Positions 32,394 to 39,549 of a stretch of DNA of 39,549 nt are shown here, one piece after another. Positions within the stretch are counted from its first letter, which is position 1; each line of letters opens with the position of its first letter. The stretch lies in assembly GCF_003399625.1 (NCBI RefSeq), contig NZ_NBXA01000049.1, forward strand, positions 1-39,549. Reading direction: 5' to 3'. The DNA comes from Subtercola boreus (lineage in GTDB: Bacteria; Actinomycetota; Actinomycetes; Actinomycetales; Microbacteriaceae). The translations under genes and the position numbers were made by a program. The notes below the pieces were generated by a model. It ran no database searches. It had not been told where the DNA came from and saw nothing but the letters and a program-made list of their open reading frames with translations.

Positions 32394-34400
32394 ATGCCCA
32401 AAAGATTACCCCAGGCCGCGTGCCCAACACCCGAGCGCCGTGTCGGCGTGTCGTCGACCCCAGCGACGGCTGAAAACGCGGACCCGATGCTGCTCGCTTG
32501 GGATCTGACGCGGCAGTTGAGTCCGCGAGGCACGGTGCGTGTGATGAAGCGTGATGCGTACGGGCGTCTGGATGAGAACAGTTACCCGAGCACGCATCTG
32601 GTGGGGCCGGTCGCGCCGTCGACGCCGTGGTGTGTGAATCTCGCTGACGATGCGGGGCTTTTTTGGTTGTTGTGTTTTGACTTCGATGGCAAGGACAAGC
32701 ACGGTGTTGATCCGGAGATGATGGAACTTGCGCACGATGAGTGCGACGCGCTTTCTGGCGTGCTGGGTGAGTTGTCGATCGAGCATGTGGTGTGCCAGTC
32801 CTCCGGAACGGGCGGCCGGCACATCTGGGTCGCCCTCGCCGCCGGCGTCTCCGCTGACGAGGCAGCGGTCCTCGGCCGTGCCGCGCGGGCGAACTATCGG
32901 ACCTTGGACCATGGGATGCTGCACAACGCCCGGACCGGTGCCGCGCGTCCTCCCCTCTCCCCGCACCGGGACGGTTCCGTCTCGAGCGTGCTCCGCGGCC
33001 GGATCGACGTTCTACTTGCCCCGTCCACCACTGCGGATATGGTGGCGGATCTTGCGCGGGTGTTGGACGTACGGAAGCCTGCGGTTCGGTCGGTCGAGTC
33101 GGTGCCCTCTGGCCCGGTTGATGCCCGGCATAGCGCTCACCGGCCGCTGAGCGCCTCCGGGACTGCGCATATGGCCACGATCGGAGGCGGCAGCAATCCG
33201 TCGTGGACGGGGTTCATGTGCCTCCTCGCGGCCGCGCACGCAGGTTGGCAGTACGCCGATGTGCAGCACGCTGCGAAGACCGCGCCAGGGATGGAGCATT
33301 ACCGGAGTAAGAACACCGGCCGCGGCGGCCGCCGTACTCGAAGTGTGGCGGAGGCTGCGGAGCGGTTGGGTCGGCAGTGGGAGAAGGCGCAGCAGTACGC
33401 TGCGATCCAGCGCCCGCTCCCCCAGGCCGGCCGAACCCCTGCCGACCTCACGGAGCTGGATGGCATCGTCCGGGCCGTGGACGCCGTTCTGAGCTCTTTT
33501 CAGGTCGCCCCCGGCCGGTGGGGCACGTCGGAGTCTGCGCAGTCGCAGCGCTCGATCCTCGCTGCTGTTGCGTACCTGTCCTTGCAGACCGGGAAACGCG
33601 TGGTCGCCGCCTCCATCCGTGACCTCGCCCTGATGACAGGACTTGGCCGGACAACCGCAGCGACCGCCCTCACAGCGCTTGCAGGACAGGACCTGCTGGC
33701 CCGGATCAGTACCAGCGATGGCGGCAACGCCGCCGAATGGCGCCTAGCCCCGGAGTTTTCCACACCTTCAGGAATTGTCCGGTCACAACCACTACATAAC
33801 CCCCGCCCCCCTACCGAGCTCTTCAATAGCAGAACGGATCAGGTAGCCACTCTCGAGCAGCTGCTTACCGACCAACGACACGATTTGTTTACGCGCGCAG
33901 GCCTTGGCCACCTTGCGGGGAAGGTTTACGCACTGCTGCGCCACTCCCCCGTGTTGACTGTCGACGCCGCTGCACGGTTACTGGGCGTCTCGACTAGACA
34001 CACGATCGCCGTGTTGAGCCGGCTACGCCACTACAAGCTGATCATTCGACACCCTGACGGTTGGGCAAGGTCAAAGAGAGACCTCAGAGACCACGCAGCT
34101 CGACTGATCGGTGTTTCGGGCCTTCTCCGCGATCGGGCGGAACGCTACCGGAATGAACGCGAAGTGTGGGCATGGTGGTTGGCCGAAGTTAACCAGATGA
34201 ACTCCGCGCCGAGGCGCCGAACCAGAAGACCTCACGTGTCGAGCCGCACCCTTCAGTTCCTCGACGACCTTACAGGCGAACGGCAATGGCCCCGCTACCC
34301 ACGAGCCGCGGACGGGCGAGGCGATCACAGGGAGGCGCGCTATTGGGCAAGCAACGGAATGTTGGAACCAGGATCGCTTTGGTACTCAAGCGCCGCGTGA
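32394..34400 (+). CDS. Plasmid replication protein with AEP-type primase domain
   Basis: A 668-aa protein. The N-terminal half carries an archaeo-eukaryotic-primase-like core: LLCFDFDGKDK with the metal-binding D96-x-D98, then SSGTGGRHIWVAL with the S-x-H type motif (H143). The C-terminal half includes winged-helix-like segments (SIRDLALMTGLGRTTAATALTAL near 410 and VDAAARLLGVSTRHTIAVLSRL near 525), fitting origin recognition. Such primase fusions initiate replication of some actinobacterial theta plasmids. It is the likely replication initiator here, with the origin probably in the adjoining gene-free interval. The start follows the duplicated structured leader. Confidence 0.8.
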   Translation: MPKRLPQAACPTPERRVGVSSTPATAENADPMLLAWDLTRQLSPRGTVRVMKRDAYGRLDENSYPSTHLVGPVAPSTPWCVNLADDAGLFWLLCFDFDGKDKHGVDPEMMELAHDECDALSGVLGELSIEHVVCQSSGTGGRHIWVALAAGVSADEAAVLGRAARANYRTLDHGMLHNARTGAARPPLSPHRDGSVSSVLRGRIDVLLAPSTTADMVADLARVLDVRKPAVRSVESVPSGPVDARHSAHRPLSASGTAHMATIGGGSNPSWTGFMCLLAAAHAGWQYADVQHAAKTAPGMEHYRSKNTGRGGRRTRSVAEAAERLGRQWEKAQQYAAIQRPLPQAGRTPADLTELDGIVRAVDAVLSSFQVAPGRWGTSESAQSQRSILAAVAYLSLQTGKRVVAASIRDLALMTGLGRTTAATALTALAGQDLLARISTSDGGNAAEWRLAPEFSTPSGIVRSQPLHNPRPPTELFNSRTDQVATLEQLLTDQRHDLFTRAGLGHLAGKVYALLRHSPVLTVDAAARLLGVSTRHTIAVLSRLRHYKLIIRHPDGWARSKRDLRDHAARLIGVSGLLRDRAERYRNEREVWAWWLAEVNQMNSAPRRRTRRPHVSSRTLQFLDDLTGERQWPRYPRAADGRGDHREARYWASNGMLEPGSLWYSSAA

Positions 34401-34928
34401 GTCGGGGATTAGAGGTGCTTTCGTGAGGCGAGTTGTTCTGCGGATCGTTACGGGCTGTCCGAGCGGGCCTTGGATTGAGAGTGCGACGGTTGATTGTTGT
34501 TTCGCTTGGGGACTGAGTGACTACAGCCATGAGGCATCTGGACGTGTTTTCACTGGCGCTCACTTTGCAGGGAGTTGACTGTTCTCTGTCCTAGGCATGG
34601 TTTGAAGTCATTACTTGGCAACTTACAAACTTAGTAAGTTACAGAGTTGAGGATGCGTTTAGATTGTTGGTCACAGGGGGCTAGCTGTCTGCTACGACTG
34701 CAGTTTGTGATCCTGTCGAGCCTTGTTACTCCGAAGGGACGGTCTGAGCCCTATTGTGCGTCTCCCCCGCATGGCCTTTCGAATCCGATACGTCGTTATT
34801 TGGGGTTGAACAAATAGCTCGCCAGTACTTCTATCTGTTCCGGTGCAGCAACTCGGGACTCTGTCAGTAGTGACCCTCGGATCCTGAATCCGCAGGTCGG
34901 CAGGCTCGTGTGCTGTCACTAGGTACCC
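34401..34928. other. Gene-free interval between rep and the parS array (possible origin)
   Basis: No convincing gene in about 530 bp. At 34619-34642, in inverted orientation relative to the main array, three 8-mers follow in phase: CAACTTAC, AAACTTAG, TAAGTTAC (complements GTAAGTTG, CTAAGTTT, GTAACTTA). The interval is relatively AT-rich near 34590-34680 and lies between rep and parA, a usual place for an origin. Confidence 0.5.
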
Positions 34929-35056
34929 GTAACTCCGTAACTCCGTAACTCCGGGAGTCCGTAACTCCGTAACTCCGGGAGTCCGTAACTCCGGGAGTCC
35001 GGGAGTCCGTAACTCCGTAACTCCGTAAGCCTGTAAGTACGTGACTCAGTGAGTTA
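34929..35056. repeat. parS: Iterated 8-mer array, probable parS centromere
   Basis: Sixteen 8-bp units run without gaps. Twelve are exact copies of one of two words, A = GTAACTCC and B = GGGAGTCC, in the order A A A B A A B A B B A A (34929-35024). Four decayed units follow (GTAAGCCT, GTAAGTAC, GTGACTCA, GTGAGTTA). It ends 50 bp before parA. Short tandem repeats directly upstream of a parA/RHH-type parB pair are the usual centromere and operator of type Ib partition loci. Confidence 0.8.
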
Positions 35057-35105
35057 CAGACTCCGACACGCCGTCTTATTGCACACGGACTGAAGGCGTG
35101 CCGAG

Positions 35106-35789
35106 TTGAATGGCCTCATGCGAATTGTTTGCCTCGTCGGTCAAAAGGGTGGGGTCGGAAAGACCACGACCACAATGAATCTGGCCGCCGTGATGTCAAA
35201 GCACTCCCGGGTCCTTGTAGTCGACGTTGACCCTCAGAAGTCGACGACATGGTGGGCTGAGAATGCAGGAGATAACCTGCCGTTCGATTTTGCGGCGGAC
35301 GTAGATCCAGGAAATCTAGCAAGGCTTCGCGAGCTTCCGTACGACACCATCTTCGTCGACACCCCCGGCAGTTTGGAAGATACGCGAGTTTTGGCCGCCG
35401 TCCTTGACGCTTCGGACTTCGTGATCTTGCCCCTAAATCCTGAGCCACTCAACACTCCTGCAATGGTCAGGACGATCAAGCAGCATATTGCTCCACGCAA
35501 TCTTCCCTTTCGGGTCCTTCTCAGCAAGATCGACCGTCGCCGCGCCGGTCAGCTAGACGATTGGGAACACCTCATAGACGAAGGTTTGAAGCTGCCGCGA
35601 TTCCGGCAGTACGTTCGGCTTTACGCGGCTCATGCAGACGCTCCCTTGGAGGGCCGCGTCGTGACCCAGTACGCGGACACCCGCCAGAACGCCAACGCAA
35701 TTTTTGATTACACCCATGTTGCTATGGAGCTCATGGCAATTTGGTCGAACGAAGTCCCGAAAGAAGGGCTTGCTAATGGCAAGAGCTGA
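35106..35789 (+). CDS. parA: ParA-family partition ATPase
   Basis: A 227-aa ParA with deviant Walker A KGGVGKTT (residues 14-21), VLVVDVDPQKSTTWW and FVDTPGS (Walker B region). The short length without an N-terminal HTH places it with type Ib ParA proteins, where the partner protein does the autoregulation. It would move plasmid copies over the nucleoid. It overlaps the parB start by 14 nt. ATG 35118 is an alternative start, but ATG 35106 keeps more spacing from the array. Confidence 0.92.
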   Translation: MNGLMRIVCLVGQKGGVGKTTTTMNLAAVMSKHSRVLVVDVDPQKSTTWWAENAGDNLPFDFAADVDPGNLARLRELPYDTIFVDTPGSLEDTRVLAAVLDASDFVILPLNPEPLNTPAMVRTIKQHIAPRNLPFRVLLSKIDRRRAGQLDDWEHLIDEGLKLPRFRQYVRLYAAHADAPLEGRVVTQYADTRQNANAIFDYTHVAMELMAIWSNEVPKEGLANGKS

Positions 35790-36204
35790 TTTGTCCGCAA
35801 TGCTCGGTCGGCTCGAGGAAGTCGATTCGATCATCGACAGTGGTGTTAAGGGGGAGGAGCCGCCGATAGAGCAGGCTGGCCCCAAATCGGTGAAGAGGAA
35901 GTCTGCTCGTAGTAACTCAGACCCTCAACTTTCCGACGGTGCTGCCGGTGCCCGAAGCAAAGATTCCAAACAGCCGGCCGGTCCGCTGTACATGCGACTC
36001 GAACGTAAAGAGACGCGCCTGCGCTCCGACCAGTACGCGAGACTCACCGAATATTCCAGAGCTCTGAGTCGGGCTAAGAACGAGGGGGGTGAACGGATCA
36101 CGGAAAACACCCTCATTCGTGTCGCCATCGATTTGCTATTAGAGCGTGCAGACAAGCTCCAGGGCTCCAACGAGGCGGAACTTCGTAAGTCTGTAAGTTC
36201 GTAG
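35776..36204 (+). CDS. parB: Type Ib ParB-like centromere-binding protein
   Basis: A 142-aa basic protein with a flexible, charged N-terminus (RLEEVDSIIDSG; KSVKRKSARSNS). A C-terminal ribbon-helix-helix-like domain follows (RLRSDQYARLTEYSRALSRA and ENTLIRVAIDLLLERADKL, residues about 85-130). It has no resemblance to the large ParB fragment at 100-630. The size and order behind a short parA are those of type Ib adaptor proteins that bind short tandem repeats and may repress the operon. AAGAAGGG precedes ATG 35776. Its last codons are built from 8-mer centromere words. Confidence 0.78.
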   Translation: MARADLSAMLGRLEEVDSIIDSGVKGEEPPIEQAGPKSVKRKSARSNSDPQLSDGAAGARSKDSKQPAGPLYMRLERKETRLRSDQYARLTEYSRALSRAKNEGGERITENTLIRVAIDLLLERADKLQGSNEAELRKSVSS

Positions 36205-36208
36205 CTCA
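36185..36208. repeat. Three centromere-like 8-mers at the parB 3' end
   Basis: GTAAGTCT (36185-36192), GTAAGTTC (36193-36200) and GTAGCTCA (36201-36208) follow in the 8-bp phase of the upstream array and include the parB stop codon. The segment may be a second, weak partition site or a fossil of array recombination. Confidence 0.5.
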
Positions 36209-36419
36209 GGGCTGGGTGATGCAATTTGCAGGGCCGTTACCGGTCTGGCCAGTGATCGTAGCTCGCTCCTGCGCCTTCCATGCCAGTCTTTCGCGGCATA
36301 TCCTCCCTCGTGGTGCGGTGTGCGGTATTCCACGTCTTGACACTGCCGGCGTTCCCGTTCGCAAACGATTCTTTCTGCCGGACAGGCACGAAATATTGCT
36401 GGTTGAAGGAGCGAGAACC

Positions 36420-36702
36420 ATGGGCGAGGCGACGGTGGTCATTTACAGCAAACCAGGACACGGGGGAGTACCGGGGCGGGAAGAACCTACCGCACCCCGA
36501 TGCGACGACCCAATTCGTTGAGGCCAAGTTCGAGCTGGGAGAGAACACGGCAGCGACCCTGCGGAAGGGCGACGCGGTCATCGTCGTCGGACGCGAGCAC
36601 ACCGCCAGCTGGGGACCAGACCGTGCAAAGAGTTACGGGCGGGTGGTTGAGGCGGACCATATCGGTGTGGACCTCAGCCGCGCCACAACGTCCGGAAAGT
36701 AA
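36420..36702 (+). pseudogene. Frameshifted single-strand DNA-binding-like protein
   Basis: A strong GAAGGAG lies before ATG 36420, which opens MGEATVVIYSKPG and then leaves the coding frame. The +1 frame continues with DTGEYRGGKNLPHPDATTQF, AKFELGENTAATLRKGDAVIVVGRE and SYGRVVEADHIGVDLSRATT. The latter resembles the second half of an SSB OB-fold (the EKGTRVVVTGR and VVADDVG regions). One extra base within 36455-36466, either a G at 36456-36457 or in the G-run at 36462-36466, restores a single protein of about 93 aa. A sequencing error cannot be excluded. Alone, neither half is a complete domain. Confidence 0.6.
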
Positions 36703-36839
36703 CCCGAGCCAACGGTGACCGGTAGTGAGGGAGGGGTTGGGGTCTGGCCTGTGGGTTCGTTGACTTGCTTGTCTGAGGCGTCACTCGGCGTTAGGGGCGC
36801 TCCGCCTGTACGCAGGTCTAGAAGGTCATGGGCCAGTAG

Positions 36840-36989
36840 GCCGGCGGCTTCGCGGTCGACTACCAGGGCTATCTGTCCCGTAGGACGGACGCTCTGCGGG
36901 ACGTGGCCGGCTTGAGCTCGAACAACCTGCGACGCGTGCGGCAGAGGTTAATGTTCTTGGTCAACAACGTCGAGACCGTCTATATCTAG
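36840..36989 (+). pseudogene. Possible C-terminal toxin-tip remnant
   Basis: After a TAG at 36837 an open frame reads AGGFAVDYQGYLSRRTDALR then DVAGLSSNNLRRVRQRLMFL and VNNVETVYI before TAG 36987-36989. It looks like genuine protein sequence, not antisense or random. It ends 9 nt before the DUF6188 gene, the usual gap between a polymorphic-toxin C-terminus and its immunity gene. If TAG 36837 were TGG, a 53-aa peptide starting at ATG 36828 would result. No family is recognised, and the toxin idea rests on position. Confidence 0.35.
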
Positions 36990-36998
36990 GCTGACGCT

Positions 36999-37415
36999 AT
37001 GAGCGATATCCCCTGGGGCGGTCCCACGTCGTTTCCCTGCATTGTTCCGGTCGTCGGCCAGACCGTCACGCAGGTGCTGTTCGACTACGCTGTCACGATC
37101 CTGTTCGAGGGTGGCCAGCAGCTGCGGTTGGAAACTGCGTTCCAGCTGGGTGCCGCGAGGGTACAGCCCGTGACCGTCGCTCCAGAAGTCAGCCTGCAAG
37201 CCGCGGCTTCAATCTTGGGAGTTCTTCACTCCTCGGTGGCAAATGCTGTCCTGGAAGAGTCGGGGCAACTCGTGCTCGAGTTCAGCTCCGGGGAAACTCT
37301 GACTATCGGTCCCGACGAGTCTTACGAGGCGTTCACCTTCAATGGCTCTCACGGTGAGCTGCTGGTCGCCTTGCCTGGTGGAGGGCTGACCTTCTTCTCC
37401 GGACGATCCAAGTAA
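36999..37415 (+). CDS. DUF6188-family protein, probable immunity protein
   Basis: A 138-aa all-beta-rich protein resembling DUF6188 as I recall it: GQTVTQVLFDYAVTILFEGG, LRLETAF, LEFSSGETLTIGPDESYEAF and a terminal LLVALPGGGLTFFSG. The family often occurs in toxin-immunity neighbourhoods of actinobacteria; no enzymatic residues are evident. It directly follows the short coding remnant at 36840-36989. The start lacks a good ribosome site, as expected if it was once coupled to an upstream gene. Confidence 0.65.
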   Translation: MSDIPWGGPTSFPCIVPVVGQTVTQVLFDYAVTILFEGGQQLRLETAFQLGAARVQPVTVAPEVSLQAAASILGVLHSSVANAVLEESGQLVLEFSSGETLTIGPDESYEAFTFNGSHGELLVALPGGGLTFFSGRSK

Positions 37416-37515
37416 TCAAATTATGGACCCAAGCGGGGCAGCAGCTTCGGTACGACCGATTCCCATTCCGAATCGCTGAGGTCTGTTCTGGGCGGAAACA
37501 GCCATCGCTCGTCGG

Positions 37516-37911
37516 TTAGGGCAGATCTGAAAAGTGCTGCGCGATGTCGAAGTTTGCGATTTTCCTCGCGGCGAAAAGCGCTGAGCTTCCATTTTCGTTC
37601 TCTGCGTACGGATCTGATCCTGCTGTGCGCAGAAGGCTGATGATGGAGCCGTCACCCCTGCTGCTTTTGACGGCGATGAACAGAGGGTTGTTGCCGTAGC
37701 GATTCCTGGCGTTGACGTCGGCACCTGAAGCGATCAACAGCTCGCAGCAGGCAGCGCTCGACGATTGCGCTGCGAAATGAAGCGGCGTGAATCCGTTCTT
37801 GTCGACGACCAGCGCCTGGGCCCGATCGGCTTCAAGGATTGATTGAACTTCATCTGGCTTGTTTTCGGCCGCGGCGTAGTGAATCGGTTCTCGCCCGAGC
37901 TTGTCTGTCAT
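37516..37911 (-). CDS. Ankyrin-repeat protein
   Basis: A 131-aa protein of about four ankyrin repeats: DKLGREPIHYAAAENKPDEV, DKNGFTPLHFAAQSSSAACC, NRYGNNPLFIAVKSSRGDGS and NENGSSALFAARKIANFDIA. The TPLHFAA and DVNARNRYGNNPL signatures are clear. Small bacterial ankyrin proteins near DUF6188-type genes are commonly immunity proteins; a stand-alone protein-binding role is the alternative. ATG 37911 is chosen because the first repeat starts there; GTG 37926 is possible, and neither has a well-spaced ribosome site. Confidence 0.85.
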   Translation of the reverse strand: MTDKLGREPIHYAAAENKPDEVQSILEADRAQALVVDKNGFTPLHFAAQSSSAACCELLIASGADVNARNRYGNNPLFIAVKSSRGDGSIISLLRTAGSDPYAENENGSSALFAARKIANFDIAQHFSDLP

Positions 37912-37940
37912 TCCTCTAGTTAACACGCCTCAACCGGAGG

Positions 37941-38429
37941 TCATAAGACGGGCGTTGAACGGGACGAATCTCGGCTCGAGCGCTCATCGTGGATGAGCAG
38001 TGGACCGGCGTTTAGTTTCTGCCCGGCGCTCTGTGCGGAATGTTGATCCAGACCGAATTTTTCAATCACGAACCGCCAGAACAGGGCAACCGCCTCGGTC
38101 GCCGGGCGGGATACTTCGTCGTCAAGCCCGGTCACCGATAGATGCCGGATCGTGACGAAATCGCCTCCGTGGCCGGCGGTGACATCAGAGTTGACAGAAA
38201 CGCGTATCGCGTCGAACGGCACTGCCGGCGGCGGGGAAGTAACAACTACCAGGTCGTGCATCGAGGTGCTTGCCGCCAGGGAACTAGCAAGGCCGCTGCT
38301 GATGACGCTGCGAAGAATCTCCGCGATCGGGGTGAACCGAGGGCTTTTGATGGCAAGCTCGTGAAATTCTCCTAGGAGCTCGTCCCATGGTCGTTCAGTC
38401 ACTTCATAACGCAGACCGTGAGTTTGCAT
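37941..38429 (-). CDS. Hypothetical protein, possibly immunity-type (162 aa)
   Basis: Not recognised. A soluble alpha/beta protein. The first 60 residues are helical (YEVTERPWDELLGEFHELAI), then strands (DLVVVTSPPP, DAIRVSVNSDV, FVTIRHLSVTG) and a final helix (ATEAVALFWRFVIEKFGLD). The last 25 residues are polar and probably disordered. It lies upstream of the ankyrin gene on the same strand with a 29-nt gap, so the two may be cotranscribed. GATGGGGC precedes ATG 38429. The location within an immunity-like cluster is the only hint of function. Confidence 0.6.
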   Translation of the reverse strand: MQTHGLRYEVTERPWDELLGEFHELAIKSPRFTPIAEILRSVISSGLASSLAASTSMHDLVVVTSPPPAVPFDAIRVSVNSDVTAGHGGDFVTIRHLSVTGLDDEVSRPATEAVALFWRFVIEKFGLDQHSAQSAGQKLNAGPLLIHDERSSRDSSRSTPVL

Positions 38430-38690
38430 GCCCCATCATCACACTTAGTCGACGCAAGTCGGTGTCTGGGCCCGGGCGAGGATCTCGATGCCTCGTAAAC
38501 TGACCTCGAGCGGAACAGCAGATAGGCCGGAATGACGAATGGCATGTTGGCAACAGACGTCGCGACCAGTCCGAAGGCTTCGAGATCTCACAGCCTCGGT
38601 TGAGTCGGGAAGTATCCCGGCACAATGGGCATGTTCAGTCCGAGGGGCTGGAGAATCGGTGCGCGCAGCAGTTCAGGAGGATCACTTCGG

Positions 38691-39365
38691 ATGAGTAAAA
38701 ATGCTTGGGCAAGACGCTCAATTTACGCCAGCATTGTTCCCCTATTCGTTGGGTATCTCCTCGTCATTCTTGGCTTCGTCGGTGCTTTAGCGGCTGGTCA
38801 AACGTTGGGTTTCTCCGATCGGACGCTCGGCCTCCTGGCGTGGTTCGTTGGGTTGTTAGTGGTGTGCGGAGTGGTGACTTTCGTCATCGTTGTGAGGACC
38901 GTGCGGAATCAGGCGTGGATTCGTGAGCTGCTCTTAGATTCGGTCTCAACGCACAAAGGCGATGAACTTGTCTTTGCCGGCGCCTGGGTCCCGTCCCTTT
39001 CTTCTCCGATGACCACTCAGTCAAAGACGGTGCCGGGAGGCTTCGGATGGGGGCTGGTGGTAAGGGTGTCTGCGTCCGGGGTTCAGATTTTCAAACAAAG
39101 TGGTTCATCGCTCGAAGAAGCAGACACTCTTGAATGGAAGGCCGTTCACCAGATATCGGCCGAGGTCAAGCGTGTTGGACGCCGTGAGATCCCGGTACTG
39201 CGTTTTCGGGTAGATCCGGCCGGCACCCAGTTGCGGAGCGTCTTCACTTTCAACGTGACCGTGAGCTCGTTCCCGAAAAACGTGCCGCCAACCGCCAGTG
39301 CTGCTGTCGAACTAATCGAGAACTACCGAACTCAGGACGCTATTCACGTCGCTCTCGAAGATTGA
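38691..39365 (+). CDS. Two-span membrane protein (224 aa)
   Basis: Not recognised. Two N-terminal membrane spans (residues about 15-37, SIVPLFVGYLLVILGFVGAL, and 47-68, LGLLAWFVGLLVVCGVVTFV) are followed by a cytoplasmic domain of about 150 residues rich in beta strands (GLVVRVSASGVQIFK, PVLRFRVDPAG, VFTFNVTVSSF). That domain has some look of a PH-like fold; this is a guess. AGGAGG at 38675-38680 precedes ATG 38691 by 10 nt. An in-frame start at 38625 is less well supported. The 260 bp upstream hold no credible gene. Confidence 0.7.
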   Translation: MSKNAWARRSIYASIVPLFVGYLLVILGFVGALAAGQTLGFSDRTLGLLAWFVGLLVVCGVVTFVIVVRTVRNQAWIRELLLDSVSTHKGDELVFAGAWVPSLSSPMTTQSKTVPGGFGWGLVVRVSASGVQIFKQSGSSLEEADTLEWKAVHQISAEVKRVGRREIPVLRFRVDPAGTQLRSVFTFNVTVSSFPKNVPPTASAAVELIENYRTQDAIHVALED

Positions 39366-39422
39366 GGGAAGCGCAAAGCGCGCGATGCCATTTATGCCAA
39401 ACGCCTGAGGTTCGTTGCGGCT

Positions 39423-39549
39423 TGTTGACGCCGACCGAATGTGATGCCGTTTCTGCCGATTGAAAACAGGGCCACCTAGCCACTATGGAAGGTGATCAAT
39501 TTGGATGACTGGGCAAAGATTCGGCATTTGCATTCGATGGGTTTGCACT
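39423..39549 (+). mobile_element. Left end of an IS21-like insertion sequence (cut by window edge)
   Basis: From TGTTGACG at 39423 the sequence contains GATGCCGTTTCTGCCGATTG and AAAACAGGGCCACC, resembling the internal repeats and left ends of IS21-family elements as I recall them, followed at once by an istA-like start. The exact terminus and the target duplication cannot be fixed without the right end. Confidence 0.5.
39501..39549 (+). CDS. istA: IS21-family transposase IstA, N-terminal start only
   Basis: TTG 39501, 6 nt after GGAAGGTG, opens MDDWAKIRHLHSMGL, closely resembling the usual IstA beginning (DWAEIRRLHR...). Only 16 codons fall in the window. It supports the insertion-sequence call and marks the plasmid's accessory edge. 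Confidence 0.6.
   Translation, partial: MDDWAKIRHLHSMGLH

Noticed and set aside
34929-35056. CRISPR array
   Set aside because: Units are 8 bp with no spacers and no cas genes; the position before parA fits a centromere.
38404-38625. 73-codon minus-strand frame before the 162-aa gene
   Set aside because: Overlaps the start of the 162-aa gene, Arg/Cys-rich, no ribosome site.

Overview
The window looks like a large stretch of a conjugative plasmid, or a plasmid-like integrative element, from a high-GC actinobacterium. Microbacteriaceae is my best guess, from codon use, GTG/TTG starts, the actinobacterial T4SS gene set and DUF4913; no rRNA or tRNA allows a firmer placement. A plasmid is favoured because a primase-type replication gene, a parAB pair with an iterated centromere-like array, a MobC/relaxase pair and a complete-looking T4SS operon occur together with no housekeeping genes.

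Layout. 1-3.3 kb: a 3' fragment of a ParB-like gene, a YhcG/DUF1016 nuclease and a DprA-like protein. 3.7-7.6 kb: two small minus-strand genes, a candidate oriT, mobC, the relaxase and a helical backbone protein. 7.8-17.3 kb: a carbohydrate cassette (ABC binding protein, two permeases, GH1, GH2, LacI regulator, secreted GH54 arabinofuranosidase with ricin-type lectin repeats). Two copies of an 18-bp palindromic LacI-type operator precede its two outer transcription units. 17.5-28 kb, minus strand: the conjugation operon (lipoprotein, VirB1-like wall hydrolase, TrbC-like protein, VirB8-like protein, TrbL/VirB6, SCO6880, VirB4 ATPase, small membrane protein, VirD4 coupling protein, DUF4913). 28.3-31.4 kb: XRE regulator, ImmA/IrrE metalloprotease, multi-span membrane protein and a converging alpha/beta hydrolase. 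31.7-36.2 kb: ribbon-helix-helix-like gene, 67-aa ORF, replication primase, parS-like array, parA and parB. 36.4-39.5 kb: a frameshifted ssb-like gene, a possible toxin-tip remnant, DUF6188, ankyrin and other immunity-like genes, and the start of an IS21-like element at the window edge.

Three patterns stand out. First, the sugar cassette lies between two diverged copies (about 90% identical over 130 bp in the better block) of the backbone junction between the 323-aa protein gene and the DUF4913 gene, so this plasmid looks like a recombinant of two related backbones. Second, the 67-aa ORF and the rep gene are each preceded by the same three-hairpin RNA leader. The two copies differ by a compensatory base-pair change, and part of the ribosome-site sequence recurs before virB4. 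Third, a GGCAAT-N5-ATTGCC operator occurs at the promoter of the conjugation operon and again at the far end of the XRE/ImmA/membrane/hydrolase block. This suggests an ImmR/ImmA-like proteolytic switch that controls transfer and carries extra, uncharacterised membrane and hydrolase partners.
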